Assembly (NCBI GenBank): GCA_029783825.1
Contig: JAREIK010000801.1
Location: 5,523,890-5,587,889 of the forward strand
Reading direction: 5' to 3'
DNA length: 64,000 nucleotides
Source of the DNA: Sapria himalayana
Lineage: Eukaryota; Streptophyta; Magnoliopsida; Malpighiales; Rafflesiaceae
Shown here: one piece after another, positions 1 through 13,039 of the stretch
Position numbering within the stretch: the stretch's first letter is position 1
Layout: each line of letters begins with the position of its first letter
Notes under the pieces: generated by a model
Database searches by the model: none
The model's input: the letters and a program-made list of their open reading frames with translations, nothing else
Told to the model about the DNA's origin: nothing
Translations under genes and position numbers: made by a program

Positions 1-1610
1 TGTGTGTGTGTATACACACACACACTCACACAATAGTCTAGAAATGTATTTATATATGGACATATTTAGTTTTATATATACACATGTATGTTCATGCATG
101 TGAACATATACATAGTAGCATATGTGTCTGCATATATAGTTGTATATTATTCTCATTAAAGATATTTATGGATGTATATATGCATATATAATTGTATAAG
201 AATATATGTCATGGCATATATACTACTATATATTCAAATATTGACTTATTTATTGTTGTGTGTCTGTACTTGTATTTATATACATAGTAGAATGTATGTT
301 GTGTGTGTGTGGATACAATTGTGAATATATATACATTAGTCTATATGGGTATTTATATGGATATATACATATTTATTGTTGATAGATTGATACATCTACA
401 CTATGGTATGTATGTATGTAGGATGTACATGAATACATATACCATAAGTATGTATGTCGTAAACATACATTTACATTGTAGTCTATATATAGATGTGTAA
501 GTATATAATATTGAAATATACATAAACATATATCTATATGCATCTATACTATTATGTATATTAGAGTACACGCATGCATGCGTGTATGTATGTACTATTA
601 TATATGTCTATATATAAACACACACACGCACACTAATATCTACATGTATTTACATTTATATACTTAGTAGTGTGTGTGTGTGTGTGTGTGCATAATTTGA
701 CATTGATGTATACATACAATAGTCTATAAGTGTATATTGTAGTGTGTGTGTGTGTGTGTGTGTGTTGGAGACTAAACAACTTTTGAATGTAACATAGGAG
801 AGTAAAAAAATTACATGCAAAGATTGTGCACAAACACAAGAAATATATAATTTTTCCTACATCACACTAGATGATAAAAACTTACAACTATAGATTTTAA
901 AAAATATTATGATTTTAATCTTTCACACACACATGCACACACACAAACACACACACACAGTCATATATATTTATACATATATATTATATTATTCACACAC
1001 TAATATCTTTATGCTTATATAAGTACACACACACTATGGTACAATACTTATACAAATTTATAATGTTATACACACACACACACACACATATTGTGTGTGT
1101 GTGAGTGTGCGTGGTTTTATATTATTGTATATTGTCATTGACCTATGTATTTATACATGCGTTATCTTTCACAAAAAATATATGTATACATATGTGTGTG
1201 TTTCTGTGTTTGTCCACAATCAAAGATTGTGCACAAACACAGAAATATATATAATTTTTCTATTTCACACTCAATGATAAAACATACAACAAAAGATTTT
1301 TTAAATATTACAATTTTATATTTCACACACACAGTTACATATTATATTATTCCCATACTAATAACTATATGCATACACACACACACACACACATTGTTAT
1401 ACATACTTATAGAAATTTATAATGCTACATATATTGTATATTGACAATTGTATATAAATACAACATTATATACATGTATGGATAGAATATTGTACATGTA
1501 TATATATGCAAAAATATATATGCTTATATATATATATACAATTTAATATACTAGATTATTTATTGTTGTGTGTGTGTGTGCGTATGTAGATATATACTAT
1601 AATTATATAT

Positions 1611-1645
<35 letters not shown>

Positions 1646-2290
1646 TGTGTGTTTAGACACATAGATGCGCATATATGTTATGGTGTACATATACACATTT
1701 ATAATGTTGTATATATCTATATATAGATTCACATAATTGTGTATGTATGTTTATATATATATATATAGTAGAGAATAAATGTACATTCATACAGACATAA
1801 CTTTTTTTTACTTATATATCTTACTACAACATTTATAATGTTTTACATTCACACAATACAATATCTATATATAGACTATCTTTTTATGTTGTAATATATA
1901 TATATATTGTATTTATGTTATAGTGTATACACATGTAGCTATATGTATTTAATGTACAATTTGTTGTGTAACACACATATATACAAACTTATGTATATTA
2001 ATATATGTATACCCTCTTCATATATACATTTTCAATATATGAATATATTTCTTTGTTCACACACACACACACACACACTTATACACTACATATATATATG
2101 TGGTGATATATATATATATATATATAGACTATTTTGTGTATATATATGTCTATATATACACATATACACTATAATTTATTTTATTATAGAATGCAATCCT
2201 ATATTTTTTTGTTTAAATATTTATATAAATAATTGTTATTTTCTTGCCGGTAACAAAGTCTTTGGGATCAATGTACTTGGACCATAAAAA
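1..2290. repeat. Microsatellite-rich AT spacer with many CA/TG and TA tracts
   Basis: The stretch is built from short CA/TG runs (for example 671-690, 742-764, 1071-1088, 1614-1643 and 2059-2078) set in degenerate TATATG/TACATA sequence. Motifs of the type acaaacacagaaatatataattttt recur near 820-860 and 1220-1260, which suggests local duplication. All small open frames here are translations of these repeats (runs of His-Thr or Ile-Tyr) and none resembles a protein. Similar DNA returns at 54.8-56.1 kb. Confidence 0.85.
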
Positions 2291-5200
2291 AAGTTGTGGC
2301 ACATCTTTTTTTATGAATACATGAAAATGATTGTAAATTCCATAGGTAATGTATTTAGAGCACACAATAAAATTGATATGTAATTATGTAATATGTATGT
2401 GAACATTGATATATGTAAACATGGTATTCCAATGGTAAACATAATTGTATACATTATTTGATCTTGAAGTTTATTTATTCTATGTGTTTGACAATATAAT
2501 AGCATATGTGATGCTGATGCTCAATACAAAAATTGTTATTTACATTTTTTAAAAGATATGACTAACAACCATAGGAAACTCAAGTTATTCTATTTTCTTT
2601 TAACCCTAAATTTACAAAAAAAAATAAAGTTTTATTTATTTATTTTTACAAATATATATTTTCATACTTTATAAAAATAAATATTTTAGGAAAAATTACA
2701 TTTTTTTGAATTAATTTATGTAGGAATGAAAATATTATATACAGAACATTGCTGCTTGTTATATGGGACACATCATCCATTTATTTGGATATCAAAAGGA
2801 TGTCAATATATATATATATATATCTATAACAAGGATTCCTCATTTATTTTCTTTTTCTTTTACTTCATAACTTTATTTTTAACTTCGTAACTCTACATCA
2901 ACTTCTTGATATATATATATACATATATGAAAATAAAAAAGTTGAGATTTTTTGTTATGGAGAGAGAAAAGAGGAAGTAGATTTTTTGTGTGGCTTGAAT
3001 TTGAAATAGCTTTTCAAATGAGAACTCATATTGTTATAAAGTTGAAATAACACACACACACACATGCATATTTGAAGCAGAGACAGACAAACAAAATTCA
3101 AAAATCTAAAAATCAGAGAGAAAAAGTAACACACAATTGAAGTGGACACACAATGGAAGAAAACACACAACAGAGTTGAAACAAGAACAAAAAAATATAA
3201 CTTAGAAAAAAAAAACTCAAGAAGCAAGGCAAAATGAAAAAATAACAAGAGGAAAATAAAAAAAAAATACTTGTCATACTAATTATTTATTTTCTATTCC
3301 TTTCTCTATGTTCATTTTCATGTTTTGTTATCTTGTTTTTAATTTGTTTCTATCTTGTTGAGAAATTGATATGAAATAACCTCTTGTGATAATATGATTC
3401 TAAATATGGACTAAGTTTATTACCCTAGAATTTCTGTGAACTTAAAATTGTGATGAATTATTAGAATTAGTATTTTTAGAAAACTTTACTTATTTATCCA
3501 AATATTAATTTTAATTATAGAAAGTTTATAAGTGGGATGGTTCTTATTTAATAATTATATTTCTAGAAAGTTTGAAATTATTGATTTGCAAATAATATAA
3601 TGTTATAACAACGTATTTTAATTTGAGTTCTTCATTCTAGATTAGGATAGTATTATGTTTAATTTAGACTAAGAACTAAAAAAAAGTATATAAATTTTAA
3701 AAATTTATATGTTAAATTAAAAAGCTAGTTTATTGCGAAATGTTTAATAATATAATATTATAACATAGTAATAATATGTAGTCAGAAAAATAAATTAAAA
3801 TTATTTACTAGTTCATACATAGTCTATTATATATTTGTTACTTAATTTTTTATTATCTAAATTATTGTTTTTTTATTATTTCCTAGAATTTACTTTTTAT
3901 TCTTAACTTAATTTTATATTTTTTGCTGCTTAATTTGTACATTCTTAGTCATTTAACTAAAACTAGTTTTTTTTCTACATTTCTTTTCATAAATATTCAT
4001 TCCATATGAAGATACTACTCGACTCACTTATGTATTACTTGTTTATCACATGCACTTATTCAAGTTTTTAAAATTTTGTATCATATTTTGAAAACAATAA
4101 GTTTTTGGATCTTTGTTAGACATTGAGATTATAAGAAATTATTATAGAAATTAGCTTTTACTACATCTTTAATTATTTCATTTTTCTTGCTCAGTCATTA
4201 AAACCCTTATTTGAATCAGCAATAAGAACTTGAATTACTTCCCTTAGCTTCTAAAATTGTATGCATGTCTAGAAGAAGGAAAAGAAGAGAGGAAACCACA
4301 TAGTAAGACCATAAATCAATAGTTGATGCTAATTAAGCTTTAACAATAGTTGGTTATCAATATAGTGTCATAAGATATTATGTTATAGTAATCGTTCATG
4401 TGCTAAATCCAACAATAGTAAGACTAGAAATCAAAGCTTCTCTATTTGAATTGAAAGCTATCATTTACCAAATGTTCTGACTATATGAAAATTCAGTGGG
4501 ATGCCCACAAAAGATCCTTACATTTATCTCCACTTGTTTATTGAAGCTAGAGGTTCATTGAAGCTGCACAATTTCATTGAGGAGGATTTATGATTAAGAT
4601 TTTTTTCTTATTCTTTGAGAGCTATGAGTAGAGTAGAGTGTGATTGAACATTTTACCTCCTTGGTAAATCAATGTAATGATATAGGAAAAAAGTTCATAA
4701 TAAAATATTTTCTTCAATCCAAAAATATTAAACTAAGAAATGATATTTAGCAAATGGAGCAATTTTTGTCACTCCTATTTGCTACATGATTTACTAGTCT
4801 TTGAAATTTTACAAAAGGCATTAAGAATTTCTGTACAATTTGAATTTCTTCTTTTTTTTTTCTAAAATTATACATTTTATTTCATTTCAATTACATTTAT
4901 TATTGAATCTTTAACATAGCTCGAGACATCTAACACGTCAAGCACACAAAAAACCTGGAAAAAAAGATAATATTTATGTAATCTAGAACCCTTAACATGT
5001 CAATTGTGTAATTATAGATAATTAATTCAGAAAATTAACTATGTTATGAGAAAATCACAATATACAAATGCATTTTGAGTATTAATCACTCTTTCCAACC
5101 TAAATATTGTTAATCACTTAGTAATGGAAAAGGAAAAGAAAGTCCAAGATTACTAAAATGTATTTTTTCACTTTATTCACTTGTTTCATTTTTTCATTTT

Positions 5201-8200
5201 TTCTTTTTTCATAAAATTGAATTACAAACCAAAAAGAAAAAGGCATCAAATCCACAACTAAAAGCCATAACTTAATAGTACCTATGGCACCTAAAAAAAT
5301 TTAGACACTGCAACCAATATCATACACACATCACAAATTCTTCCCATAATTGTATTTGCAAAAGTTCACAAACTATTGTTGACAATATTAGCAAAACAAT
5401 AGTTAATAGAAAACATCACATTAACTTTCCATCTAATCTTCTTGTCAATTAACAACAACACTATCAACCATGTTACATAAGAAGTCTACCTCTAAAAAGG
5501 AAAATGATACTTCAAAAATGTTGTCATGGGGTGTGTAACAGTTGGCGTTGGAATTTCATAATTGGAAAATTTTGTCATATTGTAAATTTTTAATTAGTAA
5601 TTTGCTTGTAGTCAATTTTCTGCATGGGTATGATCAACAATGGATCTTTCTACCTTCCTAAATTTTTAATTAGTAGTTTTTAATATTTGTGGAAGAGTAA
5701 AATTGGTCTTATCGAGAGAGAGAACAGTTTTTCTAATCTCTATAAAAATTCACAATGAAGGCATTCCATAAGGTTTTAAAAGAGAAATCATCTTGCAACA
5801 ACTACACAAAAACATTGTGGGTTCCATAATATTTTGATAGTAAAAACCCCCTTCTTCCGCCCAAACAATCTTTTGTATAACTTACGAATTTTAGGTAAAA
5901 CAATACTATCTTTAAACACTAGTTCCAATTCTTCTAATTTAGTGACTACAACAAAAGGACAAAAAATCCAAGTAATACATTCTAAAATACTAACATCAAT
6001 TGCCTTTATCTTTTTTTTTGAAAAGAAATAACAGAAAATAAAAAAAATAATGAGTTTAATAGGCCAATAATTCCCATAAAAGAATTTTATTTAATATATT
6101 CCATCTTGATAGCATTGCTACAAGTTTTTCAAAGTTACATGTAAAATCATCCAAATAGCTACTTTTCTTCACACATTGTTTCCTTCCAATGCTATGTTAG
6201 AAAAGATTTCAAAAAACAAATGCCTTCTTACTTCATGCACATGGGAAAACTATTCAACTATAGTATAATTTTCCCAAAATTCAACTACATCACTCCATTT
6301 TGAAAGTTGACAAGCACATTGAAAGTAATAAGAAAGATTCTTCCAATATAATGACATGATTTTATTGTTTTTTAAGAGCTCGGTATCTAGCACCATACAA
6401 TCTAAGAGATAATAAATTTTTTAACCTTGAACTAACATACTTTCTCTTATCCATTTACAATCTTCACCATAGGATCAACTAAAGAAAGTGTAATGAAAGT
6501 AAGCTTCATTGCCGACAACTCTGCTAACTTGTTCATTAAATATGCAACATGATTCATATTTACATGGAAGTCAAATAAAGTTTTTTTAACATAAATATGA
6601 CAAATGCACACTATAATTGTAGGTAAACATGGGTGTATATGCTTTACGAGGGTCTTGTACCTTGTATCATTGGGAAACTTTGCAAATTTTTCGTGATATT
6701 AGTCTCTCTTTTTTTTCCATTGAAGTTGCAAACTCTCATTTTCATTCTCCTCGGGATCGGCCAATTATTGTAATTTCTTCAAGGTTGGACTTCTCCTTTT
6801 TTATTTGAGTTGCAATTTTAAGTCTCGAATACTTTTATTGTTGCCTACCATTCCATGTAAGAATAACATTAATTTTAACAACTATGATAGATCATTCATA
6901 TGAGCTACTCACTTCATGAATATACTTAGGATTAAACTATGGTTCAGCTCCAACTCAAAAGCATTTATTCTAAATTTTTTTTAATAATGACATCATATTT
7001 TACAACAAAATCTCTTTCTGTTTTTCTAAGTTCACAATCTCTTTCCCAAAAAAAATACATGGGGTCCTTAAAACACAAATTGAATTACTTATATATTTAA
7101 TTTTTAAAAGAAGGTATATATAAAACTAACATATTTATATGTATACACACACACAAAAATAACTAGACAGATAAATAGATAGAAAAAATCATAGATAATC
7201 TTGCATAACCAATGATTGAAATAATTTATCTCCAAATCTTCAGGCTATTATAGTTTTATTTTTCAAAATCATAAAAATGAATATCACTACAACAATATCA
7301 TAAAATCCCATAGTTCTTGGGTAAGCCTCCTACCAATGTTATAACAATGAGTGTGGATTTTCAATAACAATGTAAAAATAAAAAGAAAATTTTATGGAAT
7401 ATAGTTTAATACTAGTGCCATAACTCCATAATGATATGTATGGACCTAATACCATAACAACAAAAATACTTCTTCATCTATCCATCTCTAGACTACATGA
7501 GGGTCAACTATAATTATTTTTTGTTGTTCATAGGTGGGCCCTAGACCAATTGGTCCATGGGCCAACCACCTGGACCTCAAGGAAATGCAGGAACCCGTTC
7601 CTGTGGTAGGGAGAAGCTGATGAGATCAAAACCAAAACTCAAAGGTTGCATGTTATTCATCCCACAAATCCAACTACTATTCCAATGCTAAGTCAACTAT
7701 AATATTTACTAAAATCAATAAAATACTTCTTTGTTAAAAAAGGCATCCTCACTTTGATAACCACTTGGGAAGATTTTCGGGGGGTATCTCAAAATAAGTC
7801 ATTTATCTATTCATATAATATTTACAAATTTTTAAAAATATTAAATAATATTTAAGTGAAGATTCTAACCTTGTAATGCAATTAAAAAGTTATGATATTT
7901 ACTTATTTACCTTGGCAAAATACAATCAGTAAAACTAACTTTTCAAGAAGAATTTAAAGTACAAGTGTTTCATACTTTACTTTATACATAAGTATATTGA
8001 ATCAAATTTTATTTTCTATACACACACACACACATATTTTTTTTTATAATGTGTGTGCAACTTGTGGGTGTGTGTGATCTAGCTTTATGTTTTTTATAAT
8101 GCACATAAAATATTTGGACCAACACCTTTGTCTCTCTATAAATATATCATTTAATCAACACCATGTATAACATTTCAAAAAATTTAGTGGTTTTGAAACT

Positions 8201-8292
8201 AATTTATGTTGGGTATAATTTTATTTGGTCACAATAGAAATAATAATTTCAAAACATCGAATTAAATTTTATAGTTTTAATAATATGCCCTT
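2291..8292. other. AT-rich intergenic spacer, no gene recognised
   Basis: I see no supportable gene in this stretch. It contains a short TA run near 2806-2826, a purine-rich stretch at about 2940-3270, poly-A and poly-T runs, and a small GC-richer patch near 7530-7620 containing the palindrome GACCAATTGGTC. The frames at 2955-3248 (minus) and 5834-6031 (plus) follow low-complexity sequence. A segment near 6.1-6.6 kb read on the minus strand has a weak retroelement gag flavour, but not enough to call. Confidence 0.6.
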
Positions 8293-9387
8293 TTGTTAAG
8301 ATCCAAGAGTCCCTAATATTAAATTTCAAAACATCGAAATTATTTGGTCACAATAGAAATCTAATTGTATATACATTTAGATCGAATTAAATTGTATAGT
8401 TGGGTATAAATTTATTTTACCTTAGGTTGTGATACTAAATGCTAGGATCAAGAGGTAGAAAAAAATATTTTTGGTACCTAATATTAGAAATCATGGCGAT
8501 CACACCTCCAATACTAAATGACAACATATCAGTCATACCTAAAAAATGTGCTTTGGATTGGAAAAATCTAGATGATAGTTGGGGTTTAGAATTTTTAAGG
8601 TGTGAAAACAATCACAAATAGAACTTTTATAGAAGAAGCATACATGTACCATGAGCGAAGAAAGAAGAGAGAAGAGAAAAATGAGGAGGAGAAAATGACT
8701 TCACAATTAATAATTTGTGGCAAAGCAATATTTTTCACACACTTTGATTATATTTATGTCCATAGGTAGTAACCTAAAAAAATATTTGTGGTATCATGAG
8801 ATGCCTTGGATTGCAACTCATGATACCATATTATATGTCATAGTTTCATTCATGTCATGATCCCAAAGAATAGCTCATGTGACTTGAATCCTTAAGTTAC
8901 TAATAATCATAATAACAAAAAATATATTACAAATAATATAGTTTAAGTTAAGTCATGACTTCACAATATAAGTCGTGACTCCAAAGAATAGTCTCTAGCT
9001 GCAAGCACCAAGAATAAGTTGTGACTCCAAGTTCAAGGTCATGACTTTGAACTCTAACAGGTATTTTAGCTTTAGTATAATTGCAACTCCATAGAATAAA
9101 GCACAACTTTTCAACATATGTTTTAGTTTTACAATAATCATGACTCCACAAAAAATGATTATGGCTCCTCCACAAATCTTCTAGTTTTATTCTAGTCGTG
9201 ACTCCGCATTACAGGGTCATGATACCTCATCAGATCTTTCATCTTTAGTTCTATAATGATTCCAAAGAATGAGGCATCACTCTTCAATAAATCTTTCAGC
9301 TTTAGTTTAGTTGTGACTCTATCGAATAGGGTAAGCACTCCACTGCATAGAAAACAACTTCAAAAGAAGTATGAGCTAATCCTTATA
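8293..9387 (-). repeat. Copia 3' LTR
   Basis: It aligns along most of its length with 11392-12365. Shared landmarks in the same order are the TGTTAAGATC start, GGTTGGGGTTTAG or its variant, the AGAAGCATACAT segment, a series of TCATGACT-type motifs, and the terminal ACTTCARAAGAAGTAT segment. It is about 120 bp longer than its partner because of an insertion at about 8315-8420 that is a rearranged copy of the sequence just outside the LTR (8200-8260). Confidence 0.8.
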
Positions 9388-9399
9388 TTATTCTATTAG

Positions 9400-10600
9400 G
9401 TGAATACTTTTTTTTCATCTTCAACACTATACTACTAAAACATCACCATACTCACATCCTTCATCAAGTAATCAACAACATACTTTTTCATGTTAATTTT
9501 TTCCAATAAATTTAGTTTCTCATCAACTTTTTCTAGGATAAAATGGTATTATATATCAATGTGCTTTGTCCTTGCATGGAAGATTAGATTCTTGGCTAGA
9601 TGGATAGAACTTTCACTGTCACATCTAAGCTTCAAGTATCTCTGCTCTAAACTAAGCTCTACACATAGCCTTCATATCCAAATAGCTTCAATACTTGGAT
9701 GAGTAAGAGAAAAAAAGAACATAACCATGGAAAAAAGAAAAATTACAACTTATCTTTTATTCTTCCAACTCATAGAACTATCATAAAGAATAAAAATGTA
9801 TCTGCTTGTAGACCATATATCTACATCTCCACCTCAATCAGCATCAACCAATCCATTGAATTTAAAGATCTCATGTTTGTTTCCAAAATTACAGTAGTAT
9901 GTTATTGCTCCATTATTAGTTTCTTACTAGTCACCATAAAAGTTTTCACTAACCGTATCTCCAAAGTATACCTTCCACATATCTCTACTGCTCAAATACA
10001 ATATCTTCTTTTCTTGATCTCGTCGAATCACCATGAAAAGTATATGTTTGTTGTCCCATATTCAATCAGATCAAACTTTTTGTGATTAACTTTTTCACTG
10101 ACATAATCATGTCCCTACTATTTCTCACCAATAGCATGCCATCTACATTCAAAGTTAAAGTGATAAAATTTTTACCTATCCTTTTAGTTTAAATATAGAA
10201 GTTGGTCTCACATCTATTGAATCTCAGCCCTCTACCTTCCAATCTCATGTCTGCATCATCGGAAGCCTTTGACATTCATTGTCTTTCAATCTTTTTTGGA
10301 TTTAGATCAAACTTCACATAACTCCCAAATGTCGGAGTGATTATCTTTCATATCTTGTTACATTGTATTGTACCCCCAAAGACTCGTGCATCTATCATAG
10401 TGCTTGGCTCCTCTTCTATAAACTGAAGAACAAAGTATTCTTAGTCCTCATACCTTTTAGGCAGGTTTTTAACTCTTGTAGAACTCCTTAATGCAAGAGC
10501 TATCTTTGCTACACCAGCTTCATAAAAATCATCAAACCATATCTACTCTACCACTTTAGCATAAAATTTTGTTCCATAATTGGAATGATGTCACGACTTT
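9400..10600 (-). pseudogene. Copia pol remnant: end of reverse transcriptase and RNase H
   Basis: Read on the minus strand, this matches the C-terminal half of a copia polyprotein with several stops and frame changes. From upstream to downstream I see the linker before RT (RSSTRVKNLPKRYED, about 10.5 kb). Next is a decayed RT active-site segment at about 10138-10160, where TLNVDG stands for the usual LYVDD, so the catalytic Asp pair is damaged. A segment like ITRSRKEDILYL follows near 10.0 kb. The RNase H start GLVDAD-stop-GGD lies near 9.86 kb. The well-preserved RNase H tail CDSESSIHLAKNLIFHART is at 9560-9622, followed by KHIDI-stop-YHFI. The frame then ends shortly before the 3' LTR, as expected for copia. 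The integrase and first part of RT are absent. No function is expected from this copy. Confidence 0.85.
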
Positions 10601-11030
10601 GAATTTCTATGCTATGACTTCAAATTCTTCACAAAATGATTGTTTTTTTGTTGCAATCTCAAATTTGCTTGTCATAACCCCGAACCCTTCATGGCTAGTT
10701 TAGACTTCTATCATGATCTCAAATTTACATGTTATGACACCACATTTCCCATTAGATATTTGTTCTTATGCTGTAACCTTGAAATTATCTATCATGATCC
10801 CAAATTATTATTCTTCTAGGCCTTACTGTTTTCTTATCATGACTTTGTATCTAGTCACAACATTATGTTAGTCTTGGCTAGTCTAATCTTCTTGTACTCT
10901 TATCACAATTCTGAGTTTTCCTGTCACAACATTGAACTCCTATTCTTCTCCAAATGTTATTTATTCATTTGTCATGAGTATAAATCTCTCCTTCAGAACA
11001 TTGAACTTTTATTCTTATCCTAGACTTTTT
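10601..11030. repeat. Array of TCATGACT-like motifs replacing the middle of the copia element
   Basis: Between the gag and RT remnants lies sequence with repeated variants of GTCATGACTTTGAA or TATCATGATCTCAAA roughly every 40-60 bases. The same motif type occurs in both LTRs. No coding similarity is visible. It occupies the place where protease and integrase should be. Confidence 0.5.
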
Positions 11031-11370
11031 TAGAGATATCAAATAAGCCATGCTGAGCTGGCAAGACTAACTTTTCCCCATAAATCCTTCATGGTTCTTT
11101 CACCAAAAATATTTACCAAAATTGTATCTAACAAACATAGTCATATCAAGTCGTACGCTCTCCAAACTACCTTATCCCATTTGATAGTATCCACAATTGA
11201 TGTTTATGATTTCTAATCATTCACTATTGGATTTTAATATTTAATCACAAATTTTAATCTCTTTCAATAAGCATATATTTAATCTTCAACTTCCATAATT
11301 TGAAACCATTCCTCACAAAATGTTCATCCTCAATTGTATTTAATGCTAAACTCATCATTCTTCAATCAAT
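11031..11370 (-). pseudogene. Copia gag N-terminal remnant
   Basis: On the minus strand, immediately after the primer binding site, broken frames read like the start of a copia gag (UBN2-type). A segment around FTLWKLKIKYMLIERD lies near 11.3 kb. WDKVVWRAYDLI and ILVNIFGERTMKDLWGKV follow at about 11.07-11.19 kb. These correspond to the usual pattern of an N-terminal WKxxMxxxL block, then a Trp-containing block, then a TAKELWxxL block. Several stops are present. Position next to the PBS and order relative to pol support the call; sequence similarity alone is modest. Confidence 0.65.
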
Positions 11371-11373
11371 ATA

Positions 11374-11390
11374 CCTCTCTTTGATACCAA
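11374..11390 (-). promoter_or_regulatory. Primer binding site of the copia element
   Basis: On the minus strand, one base beyond the 5' LTR end (CTTAACA), the sequence is TTGGTATCAAAGAGAGG. Copia elements of plants commonly prime from initiator-Met tRNA with TGGTATCAGAGC, and 10 of these 12 positions match. This fixes element orientation and LTR boundary. Confidence 0.75.
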
Positions 11391-11391
11391 A

Positions 11392-12365
11392 TGTTAAGAT
11401 CGATGAATCCCTAACATAGGCTATGATAACAAACATTAGGATCTAGTAATACTAAGGATGATCTCTGATGCCTAATATTTTGGAATCAAGGTGATTGCAA
11501 TCTTTAATACTAAATGATAAGGTCTCAATAATACTTAAAATAATCTACCTCGGATACCAAGATGCATGATGATGGTTGGGGTTTAGGATTTTAAAGAAGA
11601 AAAAATAATCACAAATATATCTTTCTTTGAAGAAGCATACATACACCATAAGACAGGCAAGACAGAGAAGAATGGAAATTTTTTTTTTTTCACTAATCAT
11701 GCTTTGCAGCTAAGTAACATTTTCCATATACTTTGATTATATTTACAAGTATTTGGGTAGTTACCTAACAAATTTCTTAAACTTAAGTTCAAGTCACAAC
11801 ATCATATAATATGTAATGACTTCATTCATGTCATGACCCTAAAGAATAAGTCACGACTTGAATTTTTAAGTTACCCATCATAACAATACAAAACATGTTG
11901 TTGAAATAATATAGCTTAGATTAAGTCGTGGCTTAACAATACAAGTTATTACTCCAAAATATAATCTTCTATTGTAACCACCCAAAACAAGTTGCAACTC
12001 CATTCAGATCATTACTCTAAGGTTGAGATCTCGACTCCAAACTATAGTAGCTATTCTAGTTTTAGTCCATAGAATAGAGTGTGAATCCTTAGTAGATATT
12101 TCATCTTTATTTCAATCATGACATCACAAAATAGAGTAATGTCTTTTCTATAGTTTTTATAACTTTAGTCTAGTCATGACTCCATAAAATATGGTCGTGA
12201 CTTTTTTACAAAACTTTAAGCTTTAGTCCAATCATAACCCCAAAGAACAAGGCATTACTATTTAGCAAATCTTCTAGCTTTAGTCCAACCATGTCTCCAT
12301 ATAACATGGTATTGACTTCATTGCACAGGAAATAACTTCAGAAGAAGTATATGCCAATCCTTACA
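11392..12365 (-). repeat. Copia 5' LTR
   Basis: Partner of 8293-9387. It starts TGTTAAGATC and ends TTACA in plus coordinates, giving TGT...ACA ends. It carries a series of motifs of the form GTCATGACTCC or GTCACGACTT. It is diverged from its partner by many substitutions, which indicates an old insertion. Confidence 0.8.
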
Positions 12366-12720
12366 AATTTTAATAAAATTTATATTTTGTCCAATTTAAT
12401 TTCTTATTAGATTTTTTTTACATTTTAATTTCTAAAAAAGTATGATTATATTAGGAAATTCTAATTAAGTTTTCTATATTTATATTTTCAATAAAAATTT
12501 TCAATATAAACTAAAATAGAACAATTCAAAAATCAATCCAATAACACAATTAAAAAAATTAAATACAAATTACAATCACATAATTCAAGTTAACAAAAAA
12601 TAAATGCTAAAATCTAAAATACAAATTAAATACAAATTACAATTACAAGAAAGCAAACCATATACACGATTTCTCACACCAAAAAACTTGTCTTATTATC
12701 AAATTCTAGCATATAAAATT
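12366..12720. other. AT-rich spacer between the copia and CACTA elements
   Basis: About 355 bp of A/T-rich sequence with the repeated phrase AAATACAAATTACAAT (near 12.56 and 12.63 kb). No gene or element terminus other than those at its edges. Confidence 0.6.
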
Positions 12721-12990
12721 CACGACAAGAAAAATTCATTTTAGCTATGGAATTTTAGCTAGGGATCAATCCCTAGCTAAATTGTAACGGATTAGCTAGG
12801 TAATAGCAAGAGATTAATGTTTTTTATTTTGAATAAAAAAATAGTAATGGATTAGGGAGGAAAATTTTTTCGTAAATTCCATTAAAAAAAGTGGGGGATT
12901 TAGTTACGAAAAATTTTCGTAAATTCCGTTCAAGAAAAGCATGGATTTTAGCGACGGAATTAGCGAAGAAAAATTTTCGTAAATTCCACT
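12721..12990 (+). repeat. Left CACTA terminal inverted repeat and subterminal region
   Basis: The terminal motif CACGACAAGAAAAATTC is followed by copies of TTTTAGCTAGGGATC / CCCTAGCTAA and AAATTTTCGTAAATTCC. The same TAGCTAGGGA wording recurs within 250 bp of the right end. Such subterminal motifs are the usual binding sites of CACTA-encoded DNA-binding proteins. Confidence 0.75.
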
Positions 12991-13039
12991 CAAGAAAAGA
13001 AGAGAATTTACAGATGGATTAACGATGGAATATCCCCTG

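Larger units (their letters stand above)
8293..12365 (-). mobile_element. Ty1/copia LTR retrotransposon, internally deleted
   Basis: Two related terminal segments (8293-9387 and 11392-12365) flank about 2 kb of internal sequence with copia motifs on the minus strand. In element order (right to left) these are 5' LTR, primer binding site, gag remnant, RT/RNase H remnant and 3' LTR. Both LTRs begin TGTTAAGATC in plus-strand coordinates; one ends in TTACA and the other in the diverged TTATA. The internal region is only about 2.0 kb, against roughly 4 kb or more for a complete copia element. Protease, integrase and the start of RT are missing. Flanking 5-mers (ccttt and aattt) do not match, so the target duplication is lost or the outer boundary is slightly off. 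Confidence 0.85.

Noticed and set aside
6100..6650. Possible retroelement gag on the minus strand (phrase like HVAYLMNKLAELSAMKLTF)
   Set aside because: One short block only, no neighbouring pol, LTR or PBS found; too weak to annotate.
7530..7640. GC-richer patch with a palindrome that might be a tRNA or small RNA
   Set aside because: No cloverleaf, no A-box/B-box pair in proper order, and no CCA-end context.
9490..10085. Plus-strand frames of 70 and 128 residues
   Set aside because: They are antisense shadows of the copia RT/RNase H remnant, whose motifs read clearly on the minus strand.
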